Below are positions 38,901 to 51,614 of a stretch of 64,000 nucleotides of DNA, one piece after another (the first letter of the stretch is position 1; the number at the start of each line of letters is the position of its first letter). This stretch comes from Atrichornis clamosus (taxonomy: Eukaryota > Chordata > Aves > Passeriformes > Menuridae). Location: positions 115,718 through 179,717 of the forward strand of contig WBMZ01008695.1 of the NCBI GenBank assembly GCA_013400975.1. The letters run 5' to 3'. The notes beneath the pieces were generated by a model. That model was not told the DNA's origin. It was given only the letters and a program-made list of their open reading frames with translations, and ran no database searches. The translations under genes and the position numbers were made by a program.

Positions 38901-41900
38901 AACAAGGTTCTAGACACGCATATTGATTCAACATGAAAATAGTTTTAAAGTTTTCAATAAGTCTGGTTTTAGGATTTGTCTATTGATCTGACAATTTTCT
39001 GTAGAAGACTAAAATAATTTTGCAGTTATCTCATACTTAAAACTCTGCTTTTGTCCCAGTTTTATATGATCCAGCATTTTACTGGAGTATAAACGCTGCT
39101 GTTTTTCACCTATTGTTATGCCTCTGGACAGCTGTAAATTGTGCTAATAGGTGCAAGCATAAAAGAATGAAATCAACAGAAAGAAGCAAAAAAGGAAAAA
39201 TAAAATATGTGGCAAACTAATAAATAGTTGTCTATTACTAAACTGATTCTATAAGTGTTTCTTATTTTAATCAAGCAATTTTAGGTTTCACGTTTTAACC
39301 ATATCCTACCGAATATTTAATGTTAAGTTCTCATTTACTCCTCTCGTTGCCAAAGTAGTTTCAGAAAATATGTATTTTCCTTAATTGCATAAAGTGAAAA
39401 CATCTCCATGTTCCAAGAATAACAGTGCCTCTAGAATTTTGCACATTTCCAAACATTCTATTATTCATATATACAAATCTCCCTAGTAAATAATACTCTG
39501 TTGTTTGTGCATCCCGATGATATTCTTTCTCTAAAAAGAGAACATATAGCTTGCCTGGCCATTTTAAAAGCAAAAGAAAATTTCCATAGTAAAGTTCACC
39601 TATGAAAAAGTCTTCTAAATTAACCTTGTCTTTTGGAAATTATGGACAGATGGTTTTATGTAAAGAATGGTATCGAACTTACTGTGATCTACTGATGTAC
39701 TTCATAAGTCAATGCTAGGATTCTAAACTTGATTAAACTCTGAAGCATGAGAGGAGAATGCATAGATACAGAAGTAGAAATAAATGGTAGAATTTGACTT
39801 TTGTTATAACTTTAGTCAGGTGAGACCACTGTACTCTTTAAGTGTGACATCCTGCAGTGCCAGCTGCTCTAGTTTCCAACATAACTTCAAGATCATAAAA
39901 CTGATGTTACACATAGTATGGAAGAAAAAGGTGAATATCTCTGGTCAGCTTCAGCTAGTCTCATCTTTTGCAGGAAAAAAGATTTCTGTATCTTTGATAG
40001 GTGTAGTAACTGAATGTCCAATTTCTTGTCCTAGATCCCCTTCTGTTCATAGATAAGTGGGTGAAAATTTCTGGCCTTTAGATGAACAAGCTCCAGGTGA
40101 ATGGAGGTAAATAAAGGCTCCATCTTGTCTCTTTCAACTGCCAAAAGTCTCATTCTCCCTGAAAGGAAAACTAAGAGTTGAACATGGGGAGAAATCTGCC
40201 TTAAATTTCTACTCACTGCTCTTCTCAGCACTGTGTTCCTTCATACTTTTATCCTCTCATGTTAGAGCCTTGTAGAAAGGCTTTGAGAGTTAAGCGCAAG
40301 ATCTTCTTTTAGTTTCCTCACTTTAGGCTACTTTCTGACTCATCAGTCTGCAGATTAAGCAGAATTTTACCAGCAGTGACAGTTTAGTCATTGATGTTTT
40401 ATATCAAGCCAGCCAGATTCCAGTAGATAAGCTCTCCATTGTAGTTGATGAATCCTAGTAAAACTCCAGCTGGGGAGCTCACATTCCTCTAGCTATGTCA
40501 TATTTACATTGGTAAAAATATGAAATACCTTAACTGAAAATTATTATTCAATTGAACTGCTGGTTGGTATTGACTTGTACTGTTATTCTGGGTTTCATAT
40601 CTATGCCTAGTGTTCTGATAGCCAAAATTTTTCTCAGTTTACTTCAGGTCAAAGCAGCCTAAAGAATTGACTCTCAAGAATAAATTCCCATTATAAATGA
40701 TAAGCCAGCAAGTAAAAACCAAGTGCAGTGTAACTGGTGGCAAAACTCAATGGCAAAATAGTGCCAGCCCCTCCATTGCCAAAGAAAATAACAAATTATT
40801 TTCAACAGGTCAGAATTCCACTGCAGAATTAATTTGCTTTGATGCTGATATCTCAAGGTTGTCTAGCAAGTCAAACTCTGATGCATTTTTCCAGAATATT
40901 TTTTGGTGTAGTGGCTGGTTCGTACAAGAATAAGGCTTCTGAATGGTAGTTCAAAGTGAAGGACATATCTTTGTTTTGTGTTGCATCTGTTTGGTGTCAG
41001 CACGTTGCTTTAACCAGTCCTGAAGTAAATATGGTGGAAAGTAGAAAATAATTAATTTTCAGGATTTTTGGTTCAATTTACATGATCCTGTTTTATACTT
41101 TTTCTAGGTTATTATTTAAGAATTGCTCATTTTTTCTTTATTCTCCCTTGTTTACTAGACCTAGGCACTCTCTTGTGTCTACTAGAATTTAAAGGGTTTT
41201 TCCCATGTATCTTTTTGTCGAGGAAATTTGTTGGTGGAATAAAGGTTGGTTCAGGTAGACTCAAGATTTAGGCCAAATTACTTTTAATGTTTACAAATTG
41301 CACAACTCAGAAAAAAAAAGAAAAAAAAAAGAAAAAAAAGACAAATTCTATTTTGGTTGTTCACTGCCTTTCTTAAAGTGTATTATTTTGATATGTCCCA
41401 AACTGTGTTTCTACTTCTGGTTTGACACTGAAGAAATGTACTTTTATTTGATTAGAATGCAAGCAGTCTGTTTCTAAAAAGAAATAACATATACTTGAAA
41501 AATCTTGTGAAAAACTGTGATGTTTTAGACTTGTTGACATGTTAGTGAAATCTAGTGTAGGGAGATCAGGGGTTTCCTTGCTGTAAGTGTGCTGTGGTGT
41601 GTTAATTTTTTTTTTTAAATTATTTATTTTATGGTCCATTTGTGTTGAAGTGGAGATTGTAATGAATATCCAAATAAGAAAAACTTGAAGCAAAATAGAT
41701 CTCTTTCCATGTATATAGTACTTTCCTGAATTAGTATTTCAGGGCCTACTTTACCAATTTAAAAACAAACCAAACAAAAAGGAGAACACAATGTGTATTT
41801 TTACGTCATGATATAATTAACTAGACAACCTCCATAATGTCGAGTGTAATTTTTTTTTTATGAAGTCTAGATTATACTCAATCAGTACGGAATAAGGCTT

Positions 41901-44900
41901 GGGAGCTATATTATGTGAAAAAATGACCGTACGTGATAGATTTTTACAGAATAAAATTCACAGTGATACAATAGCTTACCTTTTCACAGTGACACTTATT
42001 AGAATTTATGAGAATCATAGGAGGTAATCTCCTCCTAGAGGCAATATAACTTTGTATTTGTTTGTTTGAGCACTCTGTTATTGGGGAGATATGTAGTCTA
42101 TTTTGGTTAGCTAAGACAATACTATACTGTGTGCCACAGTATCATACCCAAGTTCTTATAAACATCTTACTTACAGATAGTTTATGATTTTATGGCATCA
42201 GAAACAAAATGTTAGATATTTTGAAAACTTTAACAAAATATTATGAGTATTTTTTCCCCTCTTTATTCTTTACTAACGTCATGTGTATTTTCCTTCACTG
42301 AAATTCATCATCCATTGTTTCTTATAGGTGAAATATGGGAGTAAAAATAGTAGAATTTTTAAGGCTTTTGTGTAGACTCAGGAGAGTCTTTCCTGCAATA
42401 TCTAACTGAAAAGGTAATGAACTGTAAAATATGTTGAAATGATTGGGGATTAAAAATCTCTGGTGTGTAGTGACAGTACAATTATATTCCACAGTAAAGG
42501 TTTCTTATATTAAGTGTAATAAATAAAACTTTTTTTTCCCACTGTGAGTGGTTGTCACCACTGTAATGATAGCTTTGACCTTCTTCCTCTTCAAATGTCG
42601 TTAGCCTGTGACCAACTAGTCAGGATGCTATGGAATGAATTGGGATGGCTGTACATGAAGCCAGCTATTGAAGCAGAGGGGAAAAAAAAAAAGAATATTT
42701 AAGCACAAAAGTCTGTGTTGTAACTTTTGAATCTTTTTGCTGCTTTGTTTCCCATGCACAACTACTTTACTCACATTTTCTGTATTGCAACATGGTAATT
42801 TATTTTAAGATATCTTTAGCCACTCCAGCTATCCTTTTATCTCTAACATATCTAGGTAGCTTTTTTAACATTAAAACGTAGTTGCTTACAGTATCTTGCT
42901 CTTTCTATTCAAACAAAAGCAGCCTTGTTCATGAGTTTGTGGGGATCAACTACATAAATGAAAAATAATTTCCAGTTTATTTTGAAAGGTGAGACACTCA
43001 GATGAAGTACCATGCAATTTCTTTATTAATAAATTTGGGTTGTGCAATACCAGGTGCAAAATGTGTGTCTTTTTTAATATATTTAAATGTAGTCTGAAGT
43101 GTGAACACAGTAGAAATATTGAAGTATAGTGACTAGACATAAATCTTCATCAAAATTATGCCTCTTTTCCTTCACCCTACCTTTTCTCAGGTCCTCTGTG
43201 TCTGGCTGGGACATTTGACAAGTAGCTGTCTTGGTAGCAGACCTGTTCATTTCTTCAATGTGCTGTTCGTACATGGAATGACTGACTCTTTACTCTTCCT
43301 GGAGATTTAGAATCATCATTCCTACAAAGAGCTTAAGTCCTCTTGACTCAGGGAGAAAGGAGTACAGCTCATTTCAGTGTTGCAGCTCTGGGATCTGAAT
43401 AAGAACTTCCCTTATCAACTATCATTTTTAGAGGTAGCTTGTTATCTTAAAGGAAACCCTACCAGCCATATAAAAATACAATGCATTTGTATTAATATTT
43501 GATAGACTTTGTAAATATTATTGATTTAATTATTTTGTGCAATGACACAGCAGTATGTCACTCTGCATTAATGATCTTGTAAGAAACTGTATTGGTGTTT
43601 AAAGCCATCTAAATAATGATGCTTCTTCTCACTTAATGGGCATTACTCATATGACCAGCTACAAGAAATGAGAGTTCTAAATTTATCTGAACCTTGAGAT
43701 GGGAGAACTGAAAACTCCTTCACTTTATGAGAACTTTTGATTAGGGTTTGGGTAGGTGGATAATGAAGGAGTGTAACATTGAAATGTGCCTAAATAACAT
43801 GCTGTTACAAGCCTTATGATAGATTTGTGTTTGACTTAACAGCTTTTGGAACCTAATAAAAAGAACTTAATTGACAATTTCTTGAAATTGCTAAGAAAAC
43901 CTAGTGATGTTGGTAGGGTATAATAAGGAGTTTTCTCATCACTGTCTTCAAGATTGAGCCTATACAAAAAAAAAGGATTTATCTCTGTGGTAACTCTAAG
44001 TAATTGATATACAGACAAGGTTTGGTTCCAATTTGCCAGCAATAAAGTTGTAATAGGGTTTTCTCTGCAATTTTAGCCTTAATGTGCTCATTCCAAAGAG
44101 CGGTATTTTTCCAAGCGAACAAATAACATCAGTAAAGCTTACGATCAGTAATAGCCCCACACTGATGCTCGCATTAAACTTGTTAAATCAATTCACTAGA
44201 CACTTTCTAAAGTGGACTGTCTGTTTACTTTGACTTGCACCCTGTGAGGATTATCCATCAGTTACATTTATTTGAATGATCTTTACATTTGAAATTTCTA
44301 ATTGTTTGTGCATGATTGTGATTACAAATCTGTCTTCTCATATTTTGCTGCTTTATTTTTGTGACTTATGATTTTTCCACTGTAGTTGTATGAAGGATAT
44401 GGATATCTTGTGGCACACAATAGCATGCATTGTATGTTTAGCCTTATCCAAATCCTTAATGAGCACTTTGCTGCATAATTATGGTGGCTTCTCTTGGTAG
44501 ATATATGTTTCATCTTGCTGTTTTGTTTACTGAAGGTGCCAATCCACTATGTGCAGTATTGTTCTTCTAGGATAAAAAAATTAACATATAAATAATGTAG
44601 GATTACAGTATTTTGAAATAATTAGCAAAACGTGCTAAGTACTAAATGATTTATTAAAGATGTAATTTAGTCAGATTTGCTGCATAAGATATTAGAGTGC
44701 AAAGAGCCATACTGTACTCTGCAAGGAATCATTTTGTAGATTGTTAATCTACCAACTAGGCTTCATTTTTCACTCAGAACGAACCTGGTGTGCTACTGCA
44801 CGCTGCCTTTTGTCAGTAAACACAAAGAGAAATCTGAAGTAATCAATCTTTCTTATCAGTAGCATTCAGTATGTTTACCTTTATTTTATTCTTTGACTCA

Positions 44901-45900
44901 AAAACCCTAGACTAATACAAAACAAAAAGCAAGAGTTTAAAAGTTTGGAGTTGTTTATCTGGTAGCTAAGTACACATTTTAAAAGATAGCACGTAAACAA
45001 AATAATGGCATTACTACATGCATTGAGGAAGCTGAAAATGTTTTGAAAAGAACTGAGGTCCTGGGAAAATAGTGGGTTGTGGGTAATGGGAAGTTTCTGG
45101 ATAAGGAAGCTCTATCACATGTTTGTAGCTAGAATCTGCATGGATTGTTATTATTGTCTACCATTTTGTCACTCCCGAGGCTGAATCCACATATGTAGGG
45201 CACTGAAGAAAACCTGCTGCTTATGAAGTGTTACAGCTGTCCCATACATGCATTGCTTCCCTTCCTGGTGAAAATAATTCTTTACTTTCCCCTTAAGTAA
45301 CTTTTTATAAGGTGCATGTGATATAGGGTTTTTTGTTTGAAATGGTAGCCAGCTTGATTTTCAAACTATTCAGACAAGATGCATGGCAGAATACTTGTCA
45401 TTATATCCCCTGCCAACTTCACCCCCCCCACCTTTTTTTTAAACATTACTTCACACGTATCCTTATTTTAGCTGTCTCTCCGTCTAATGTAACTCTGTAT
45501 ATTTTTATGTATTTTCAAGGAAGTAATTAAGAATAACTGGAGTGGTGGAGGGAATGTCTGCTCTTCTCCAGAATATACCAAAAGTCTGTAAATACATGGT
45601 ACTGCAGGATCAGAGGATTACAGGAAGGATGAGAATTATCATTTGCTGTACATATAAATAGTTCATCCAACCTGGGCATTTTCTTCTGTTTCATTTGCTG
45701 TCATTTCACAATGCAAGAATCCAATCCCTTAAGCAACTTCTTTTTTTTTTTTCCTTTTTCCTTCTATATGGGAAAAAACCAGACACCTCCTGCCTTTTCT
45801 AGCCCCCATTCCCTCCTCAGCCTAGAAATTATCTGATATTCCCATTTTCTGCAGAACAGAAACTCCAGGAACATACTCTTCAAAACATCAGTGCAAACCA
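38901..45900. other. Intronic sequence, no gene recognised
   Basis: AT-rich intron with a purine tract at 41311-41340. AT-rich enhancer-like words around 43480-43600 and 44150-44350 are not distinct enough to list separately. Open frames of 90-106 codons at 39784-40056 and 41373-41693 lack support. Confidence 0.5.
41311..41340. repeat. Interrupted poly-A tract
   Basis: Runs of 8-10 A separated by single Gs. It resembles a decayed A-rich tail or simple repeat; no LINE or SINE body was recognised upstream. Confidence 0.8.
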
Positions 45901-45902
45901 TG

Positions 45903-46480
45903 TGTCGTAATTTAACCCCAGCTTGTAACTAAACATTGCACAGCCACTTGTTCACTACTCCCCAGTGGGATGGGGAGAGAATCAAAAAAGTAAAAGTGAG
46001 AAAACTCATGGGTTGGGATAAAGACAGTGTAATAGGGAAAGCAAAATCCACACACACAAGCAAAGCCAAACAAGGAATTCATTCACCACTTCCCATGGAC
46101 GGGCAGGTGTTCAGCCAGCTCCGAGAGAGCAGGGCTCCATCACATGTAACAGTTACTTGGGAAGACAAATGCTCTGGAATATCCCTTTGGTCAGTTGAGG
46201 CTTCTTTATGTGCTGAGCATGATTCCATATGCTCTGGAATATCCCTTTGGTCAGTTGAGGTCAGGTTGTCCTTTCCCAACTTCTTGCAGCCCCCCAGCCT
46301 CCTCTCTGGTGGGACAGCATGAAAAACAGAAAAGGCCTTGACTCTGTGTGAGCATTGCTAAGCAATAATGTAAACATCCCTGAATTATCCATACTGTTTT
46401 CAGCACAAATCCAAAGCACAGACCCATACCAGCTACTGTGAAGGAAATTAGCTCTCTCCCAGCCAAACCCAGGAAATACG
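45903..46480 (-). mobile_element. Solo LTR of a bird endogenous retrovirus (ERVL-type)
   Basis: Read on the minus strand this is a bird LTR. It starts near the GGCTGGGAGAGAGCTAATTT phrase at the high-coordinate end. It continues through ACTGACCAAAGGGATATTCC, a TATA-like ACATAAAGAAG, and the CTTCCCAAGTAACTGTTACA and ATGGAGCCCTGCTCTC phrases. It ends GGGGTTAAATTACGACA at 45903. No retroviral coding region adjoins either side, so it is a solo LTR left by recombination between two LTRs. The high-coordinate end is approximate and no clear target duplication was seen. It lies antisense to NPAS3. Open frames over it are artefacts of the repeat. Confidence 0.85.
46169..46260 (-). repeat. 32-bp duplication inside the LTR
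   Basis: Positions 46169-46200 and 46229-46260 are identical over 32 bp (key words CTCTGGAATATCC and TTTGGTCAGTTGAGG), a 60-bp period. The segment between them holds the TATA-like element (minus strand ACATAAAGAAG). The promoter-proximal element is thus present on both sides of the TATA region. Confidence 0.9.
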
Positions 46481-47620
46481 AAAGCTTCTTATCACTTTGA
46501 TATCTTCAGTAGAAATTGAGAGGTGCATAGTCTTTGCCTTTTTAGACTTAATGAATATTGTTGTTTCAAGTGTAGATTTGCAACTTTTAAATATAGAAGG
46601 TGGGGAAAAATAAGGTGACATCTTATTATTGTTTTCCTCTGTCCCTTCTACTGCACAGCTGCAACGGATGTAAATTGCAGGTGATTAGAGAAGATGTTGA
46701 AATTGTAAGAAGCTTAGTGATAGAAGATTTATATCTGAGTCACAGTTTAATTAGGGTAGAAAAATAGCATAATTTACATGAATTCTGTCCTCTTAGGCCA
46801 CAATTGGTTGACATTTATAGTATGTTTATGCATTTTAAAGCCAGTTAAATGTTGAAGCATTTTGACACACTTGAACTCCCTCTTTCCTTTTTTGGAGATT
46901 TATTTGATGTGATGGTAGTATCATCAGTTTGGGAAATGAACTCCAGAAGAATGGGGATGTGTAATATCTCTGCCTTAACTAATATCTCCACCCACTCTTG
47001 AACATAGGAATCCATATTGATCAGTAATGGAAAGAAGGATGACTCCAGCTCTCAGAGAGAATTGTAGGCAAATCCATGGCACTAGACAGCAAGCAGCACG
47101 TGGGAGAGACTCATCCTTCCTCATACTGTGCCTAGAAACAACATTTGTGGTAGAAATTAGTGTATGACCAACAACTTCATGAGCAATACAAATGACATGG
47201 CTGGTAACATTTTATGCATCTAATAATCTTCCTAATATTTGTACTACTGCAGCTTCTGTCTTCACCGTTTGTGGTTCTTCATTCTAATATTTCTTGGATA
47301 TTTCATATAATTCTATTTTGAATGGATTGATAGTAGAATGGTTAAAGGGGAAACAATCATAAAGAATTTTTACTGATAAGCAACTTTTACTACATGAAAA
47401 AAATGAGGAATATTGGTATTGTAGGCACTCAGGCAAAAGACATTGCCTTTAATCTTGAAAGTACTTCTCACAGACTAGAAGAGATATTTACTGACTGTTG
47501 TGACTTATGTCCTCATTTAGTTATATATTCTGCAATTGTCTGTGGCAGATCTCTGTTCAAAGTTGAAATCCATCTGAACCTTGCATGTATCTTGATGTAT
47601 GTACAGTACTCGCAGGCTAT
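46481..47620. other. Intronic sequence, nothing recognised
   Basis: AT-rich intron between the solo LTR and the CR1 copy. A CACGTG E-box lies at 47097-47102. Confidence 0.5.
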
Positions 47621-47624
47621 CAAA

Positions 47625-48770
47625 CAAAACTTTCAAGTGGGTTTTGAATACCTCCAGTGAGGAGACTCTACAACCTCTCTGGGCAGTCTTTTCCAGTGCA
47701 TGATAACTTGAACAGTAAAGTTCTTCCTCATGTTGTAATAGAACATCCTGTGCATCAGTTTCTGCCCATTGCCTCCTGTCCTGTTGCTTGGTGTAGGAGA
47801 GATTCTCCAGTATCTTAATCATTTTCATAGCCTCTGCTGCACCTTCTGCAGAAGCTCCATGTCTTGTACTGAGGAACCCAGAACTGGACACGTCCAGATG
47901 TGGCCTCACTAGAGCTGAGTAGAGGGGCAGGATCACCACTCTCAACCTGCTGGCAATGCTCTTCCTAATGTGTACCCCACAACACCATCTGTACTGCTGC
48001 CAGAGGTTATTCCTCCCCAGGTGCAGGACCCTGCATTTGCCTTTGCTGAATTTCAGAAGGTTCCTCTCTGCCCATCTCTCCAACCTGTTGAGGCCCCTCT
48101 GAAGGGCTCACAGCCCTCTGGGGTATCGGCCACTCCTCCCAGCTTTGTGCCAGCAGTGAACTTGCTGAGGAGGCCTCTGCCCCTTCATCCAAGTCATTCA
48201 TGGATAAGTTGAACAGTACTGGACCGAGTATCGAACCTTGGGGGACACCGCTAGTGACAGGCCTCCAACTGGACCCTCTGGGATCTGCCATTCTGCCGGT
48301 TGTTAATCCACCTCACTGTCCATTCTTCCAGTCCTCATGCCCTGAGTTTGCCTATGAGGATGTTGTGACAGTGTCAAAAGCCTTGCTGAGGTTGAGGTAG
48401 ACAATATCCAAGATGACATTTACTTTCTTCCAGTCCTCAGGCACCTCTCCTGGTATCCACAACCTTTCAAAGATGATTATGAGTGGCTTCGCTATGGTGT
48501 TCACTTCTCTCAGCACTCATGGATGTATCCCGTCAGGGCTCATGGGCTTGTGGACGTGAGGTTTTCCTAGGTGTTCTCTAACCAAGGCAAACCAAGGGAA
48601 AGTCTTCCTTCCAAATTTCCTTTACATTGGTCCCCTGGGACAGAGATTCCTGATGGCTGGTCTTGTCAGTGAGGACTGATACAAAGAAAACCTTCAGTAA
48701 CCCTGCCTTCTCTGCATCCTCTTTTACCAGGGTCCCCCTCCATTTAGTAATGGGCTCATATTACCATTTG
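47625..48770 (-). mobile_element. CR1 LINE fragment with internal deletions
   Basis: The minus strand carries CR1 ORF2 pieces in order. First is the pre-RT region (48420-48770). Then come the AFDTV..NILIG motif around 48340-48400, [15 protein letters not shown] (about 48200-48255), [22 protein letters not shown] (about 48015-48083), IRKSIASR..VILPLYSALVRPHL (about 47900-47975) and SLEVFKTHLKVL near 47640. One deletion near 48411 removes the early RT core. Another near 47975-47985 removes about 40 residues after the RT palm. The catalytic FADD position reads FTAG. The usual CR1 3' tail with ATTCTATGATTCT repeats is missing at the low-coordinate end. The copy is dead, and antisense to NPAS3. 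Confidence 0.9.
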
Positions 48771-49824
48771 TTTTCTTTTTATACTCTAAATAATCATTAG
48801 TAATTTTTATGTGTCTATTAAGAGAGAGAAATTTTATTTCATAATATTTTATCAAAAATTGTGGGCAAGTTATGTGTTCTGCTACCAGCAGAAAATTTTT
48901 GTTTTATTTTTCAGTAAAAATCTCTCTACACAGTCAAAGGTTCTTCCTAAGCAAAAGGGGTCAACAAGCTGACAGTATCAAAACATACTAATCCCATTTG
49001 TCACTGGCATATGAGGGAATGGTGTAGTGATTGTCAAAGCCAACAGCCCTTGACTGCCTTCCCTGGTACACTTGGTTTGAGTGGAAACAACGTGTTGCAT
49101 GAATTTGGAACATGGTTCAAACTGATATCTGAGTCTTTTGTGAGATGCCTTAACTGCTTTATCACCTTTTCCACTCTGTTCAGCAAGGCTTAAATAATTT
49201 AAAAGGCTTCTCCAACATTTCTTACAACTCTCATCTTGGGTTTAGCTAGAGTACAGACTTTTTGTTTATTGATAGTTTTCCCTCATTTCTGATTTTGTTC
49301 AGCTCTTCTGTAAGGATGGGGAAGAAGATAGGCTTAATCAAATATTTTTCCAACTGATTGAATGCATCTACCTAATCGACAAGGGGAAAAGCAGAACTAT
49401 TCCTTGCACAAAATGATTAAAGATTGAAAAATCATTATTTTTAAGAAAAAAACTCTTTATTTCCTAATAAAAGCAGACCATGTGAATAATTACTTCCCAC
49501 TAATTTATGATAAAACTGTTACTGCGAAAAAGCCCCAACCATTTGCTTTTTAAAAAGGTTATCGAAAGAACAAAAAGTTTTGATGGGGTTTATTAAATTT
49601 TAAGTGAAAGGTATTGTAAGTGAAGTTCTATGTAATTGTTGATTAGACAGTTATTATCTTCCTTACACCTGCCTGATTTATCAGTGACATACTCAAAAGA
49701 ATCGGTTTTGTTTCTTTAGGGTATTGCTTGGTTTTATTTTGAATGGAAAGATATATGGCAAATTATTTTTAAAAAACATTATTTACCTAGTAAATATGGT
49801 TATTTTGTTGATTAATATTTAAGA

Positions 49825-49872
49825 TATAGTGTGAAAATAAAGGTTTGGTATAGTGTGAAAACAAAGGTTTGG
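49825..49872. repeat. 24-bp tandem duplication (two units)
   Basis: Two adjacent 24-bp units, each starting TATAGTGTGAAAA and ending AAAGGTTTGG, differ by a single T/C substitution. This is a recent local slippage or duplication event. Confidence 0.9.
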
Positions 49873-51576
49873 TAAAAGCAGTGATTAATTAAAAGACTGC
49901 CTTTGCTCTTCTCAAGTTTACATTTTATTTAAGAGGCAAAAGGTTAATGACAAAGGTTCTTAGGTTTAATATTGTTACTGTGTGCTTGCTTTATTTATTG
50001 CTAATAGAACATAAATGTTAGCAATTCTTGATTTACCCAATGAAGAAGTGCACTACCTTAGTACAATCATACCTGAATCCTTACATGTAAAGATTGGGCT
50101 GACTTTTTCCAGCCCATTCTCCAGAGCCCATTTCAGAGCTATGCTGCTATTCTTTCACAAGCATCTGCACTGCAAACTTCTGGCAATTGCATATTTGAAG
50201 ATTATTATCAGAGGCCTAATTGATGCATGTAACCCTTGATTGGGTAAGAAACTGATTAATCTTGCCCCTTGGACACAATTAAAAGAAAAATATATCTAAA
50301 GACAAATGAATAACAGCAGCTGAATCATCCCTTCTGTCTTACGTATGTTCTGTCTTCATTAATTTGATCCTTTTTACTTTATCTTTTTTTAAATCAAATT
50401 CTGTTACAGCTTGTGCTGCTAGTTTCTAAGGACACTGTTTCAGTGGCTGTGTTCTAGACTAATAATATCTTCAAAGACAGCAAGGAGAGCTGAGCCACTA
50501 CAAACATACGATGATATCCACAAGCTGTTGATAATATGCTGTTGACTGTACCCTTGCTAAAGCAGCACATATCAGTGTAAGAAGGCATTGACACATCATG
50601 TTTTATGATCTACATGGGTGTGGAGGCCCATGACACTAATAAAGAGATGCACTCTAAAGGTGTGACAAGGTCATTGGTGAGCACAGACAGACATGTTTGG
50701 AGAAACTGGAATTAAAGACACAAAGAGCAAAAACTTCAATGTACTATTATAGCACCTTGTGAGATGGTGAGAGAAAAGTGGGATTGGAGTTTGCTAGGTT
50801 GGATGTAGAATGGGACAACCATAAACTGTTTGTAAAATAGTAGGAAGGGACACGATTGAGTATAGGAAGCATGCAGACAGAGAACCGAGTAAGCAAAATA
50901 ATAAATAAGTACACAGGAAGAGATGGGGTCAGTGGTGACAAGTGGAGGGTTTGGAAAAGAAGAGTAGAAAAATATGTCAAAGAAGTGTTAGCAATAGGGA
51001 GAGACTTATGGAGAGTTGCAAAAGAGTATGGAGAGGGAGAGAGGTCACATTCATTTGGGTCAATCTTCAGATGTAAGTCGATATTTACTTGTAAAGTATA
51101 AAAGTTAGTTGGGAAAACAGGCCAAGAAAATATTGATTTAAACCAATATTGTTGTTCCCTTTTTCACTATGGCATTAGAAGCTGAACTCTTCCTTATTTA
51201 CTTACAGGTTGGTATAGTGCAGATAACTTTGATATAAGCTTTTAGGCTTGCCACCAGTGATCTGAAGCTTGACCTATGAAAACTGTCCTTTCTGGGTGTC
51301 AAAAGTAATATAGTTTTAAAAAGCAGTACAGGGTCTCTCCTAAGTGACCTACCAATCATGCTAAACTGAAATGTTATTTGCAGTGGGTTTGTAAGGTTTT
51401 TTAATAATTTCCAGAGGACAGAATTCAGACAGTGAAATGCATTTCACTTTGGACCTGAGAAAAGACCCATGGTGTGGTTCTGAAGGTGAAAGCTGGTATT
51501 TATATCCAGTAAGACTCATGGTCTAAAGCAATTCATGAACTTGCTGAAAAATCTTACTAAGGAGGGTGTGTGTTGC

Positions 51577-51614
51577 TTTTTTTCTTTTTCTTTTTTTTTT
51601 TTTTCTTTTTCTTT
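51577..51614. repeat. T-rich simple repeat
   Basis: A run of T broken by single C bases on both sides of a long pure-T core. Low complexity. Confidence 0.85.

Noticed and set aside
45936..46322. 128-codon open frame with an internal repeat
   Set aside because: It lies inside the solo LTR; the peptide repeat is just the 32-bp DNA duplication.
1836..47102. Enrichment of CACGTG E-boxes as NPAS3 autoregulation
   Set aside because: Only about four sites were noted, fewer than random expectation for a hexamer in 64 kb, so there is no enrichment.
47517..48083. 188-codon minus-strand frame as a host gene
   Set aside because: It contains CR1 ORF2 motifs ([24 protein letters not shown]) and is part of a decayed LINE.
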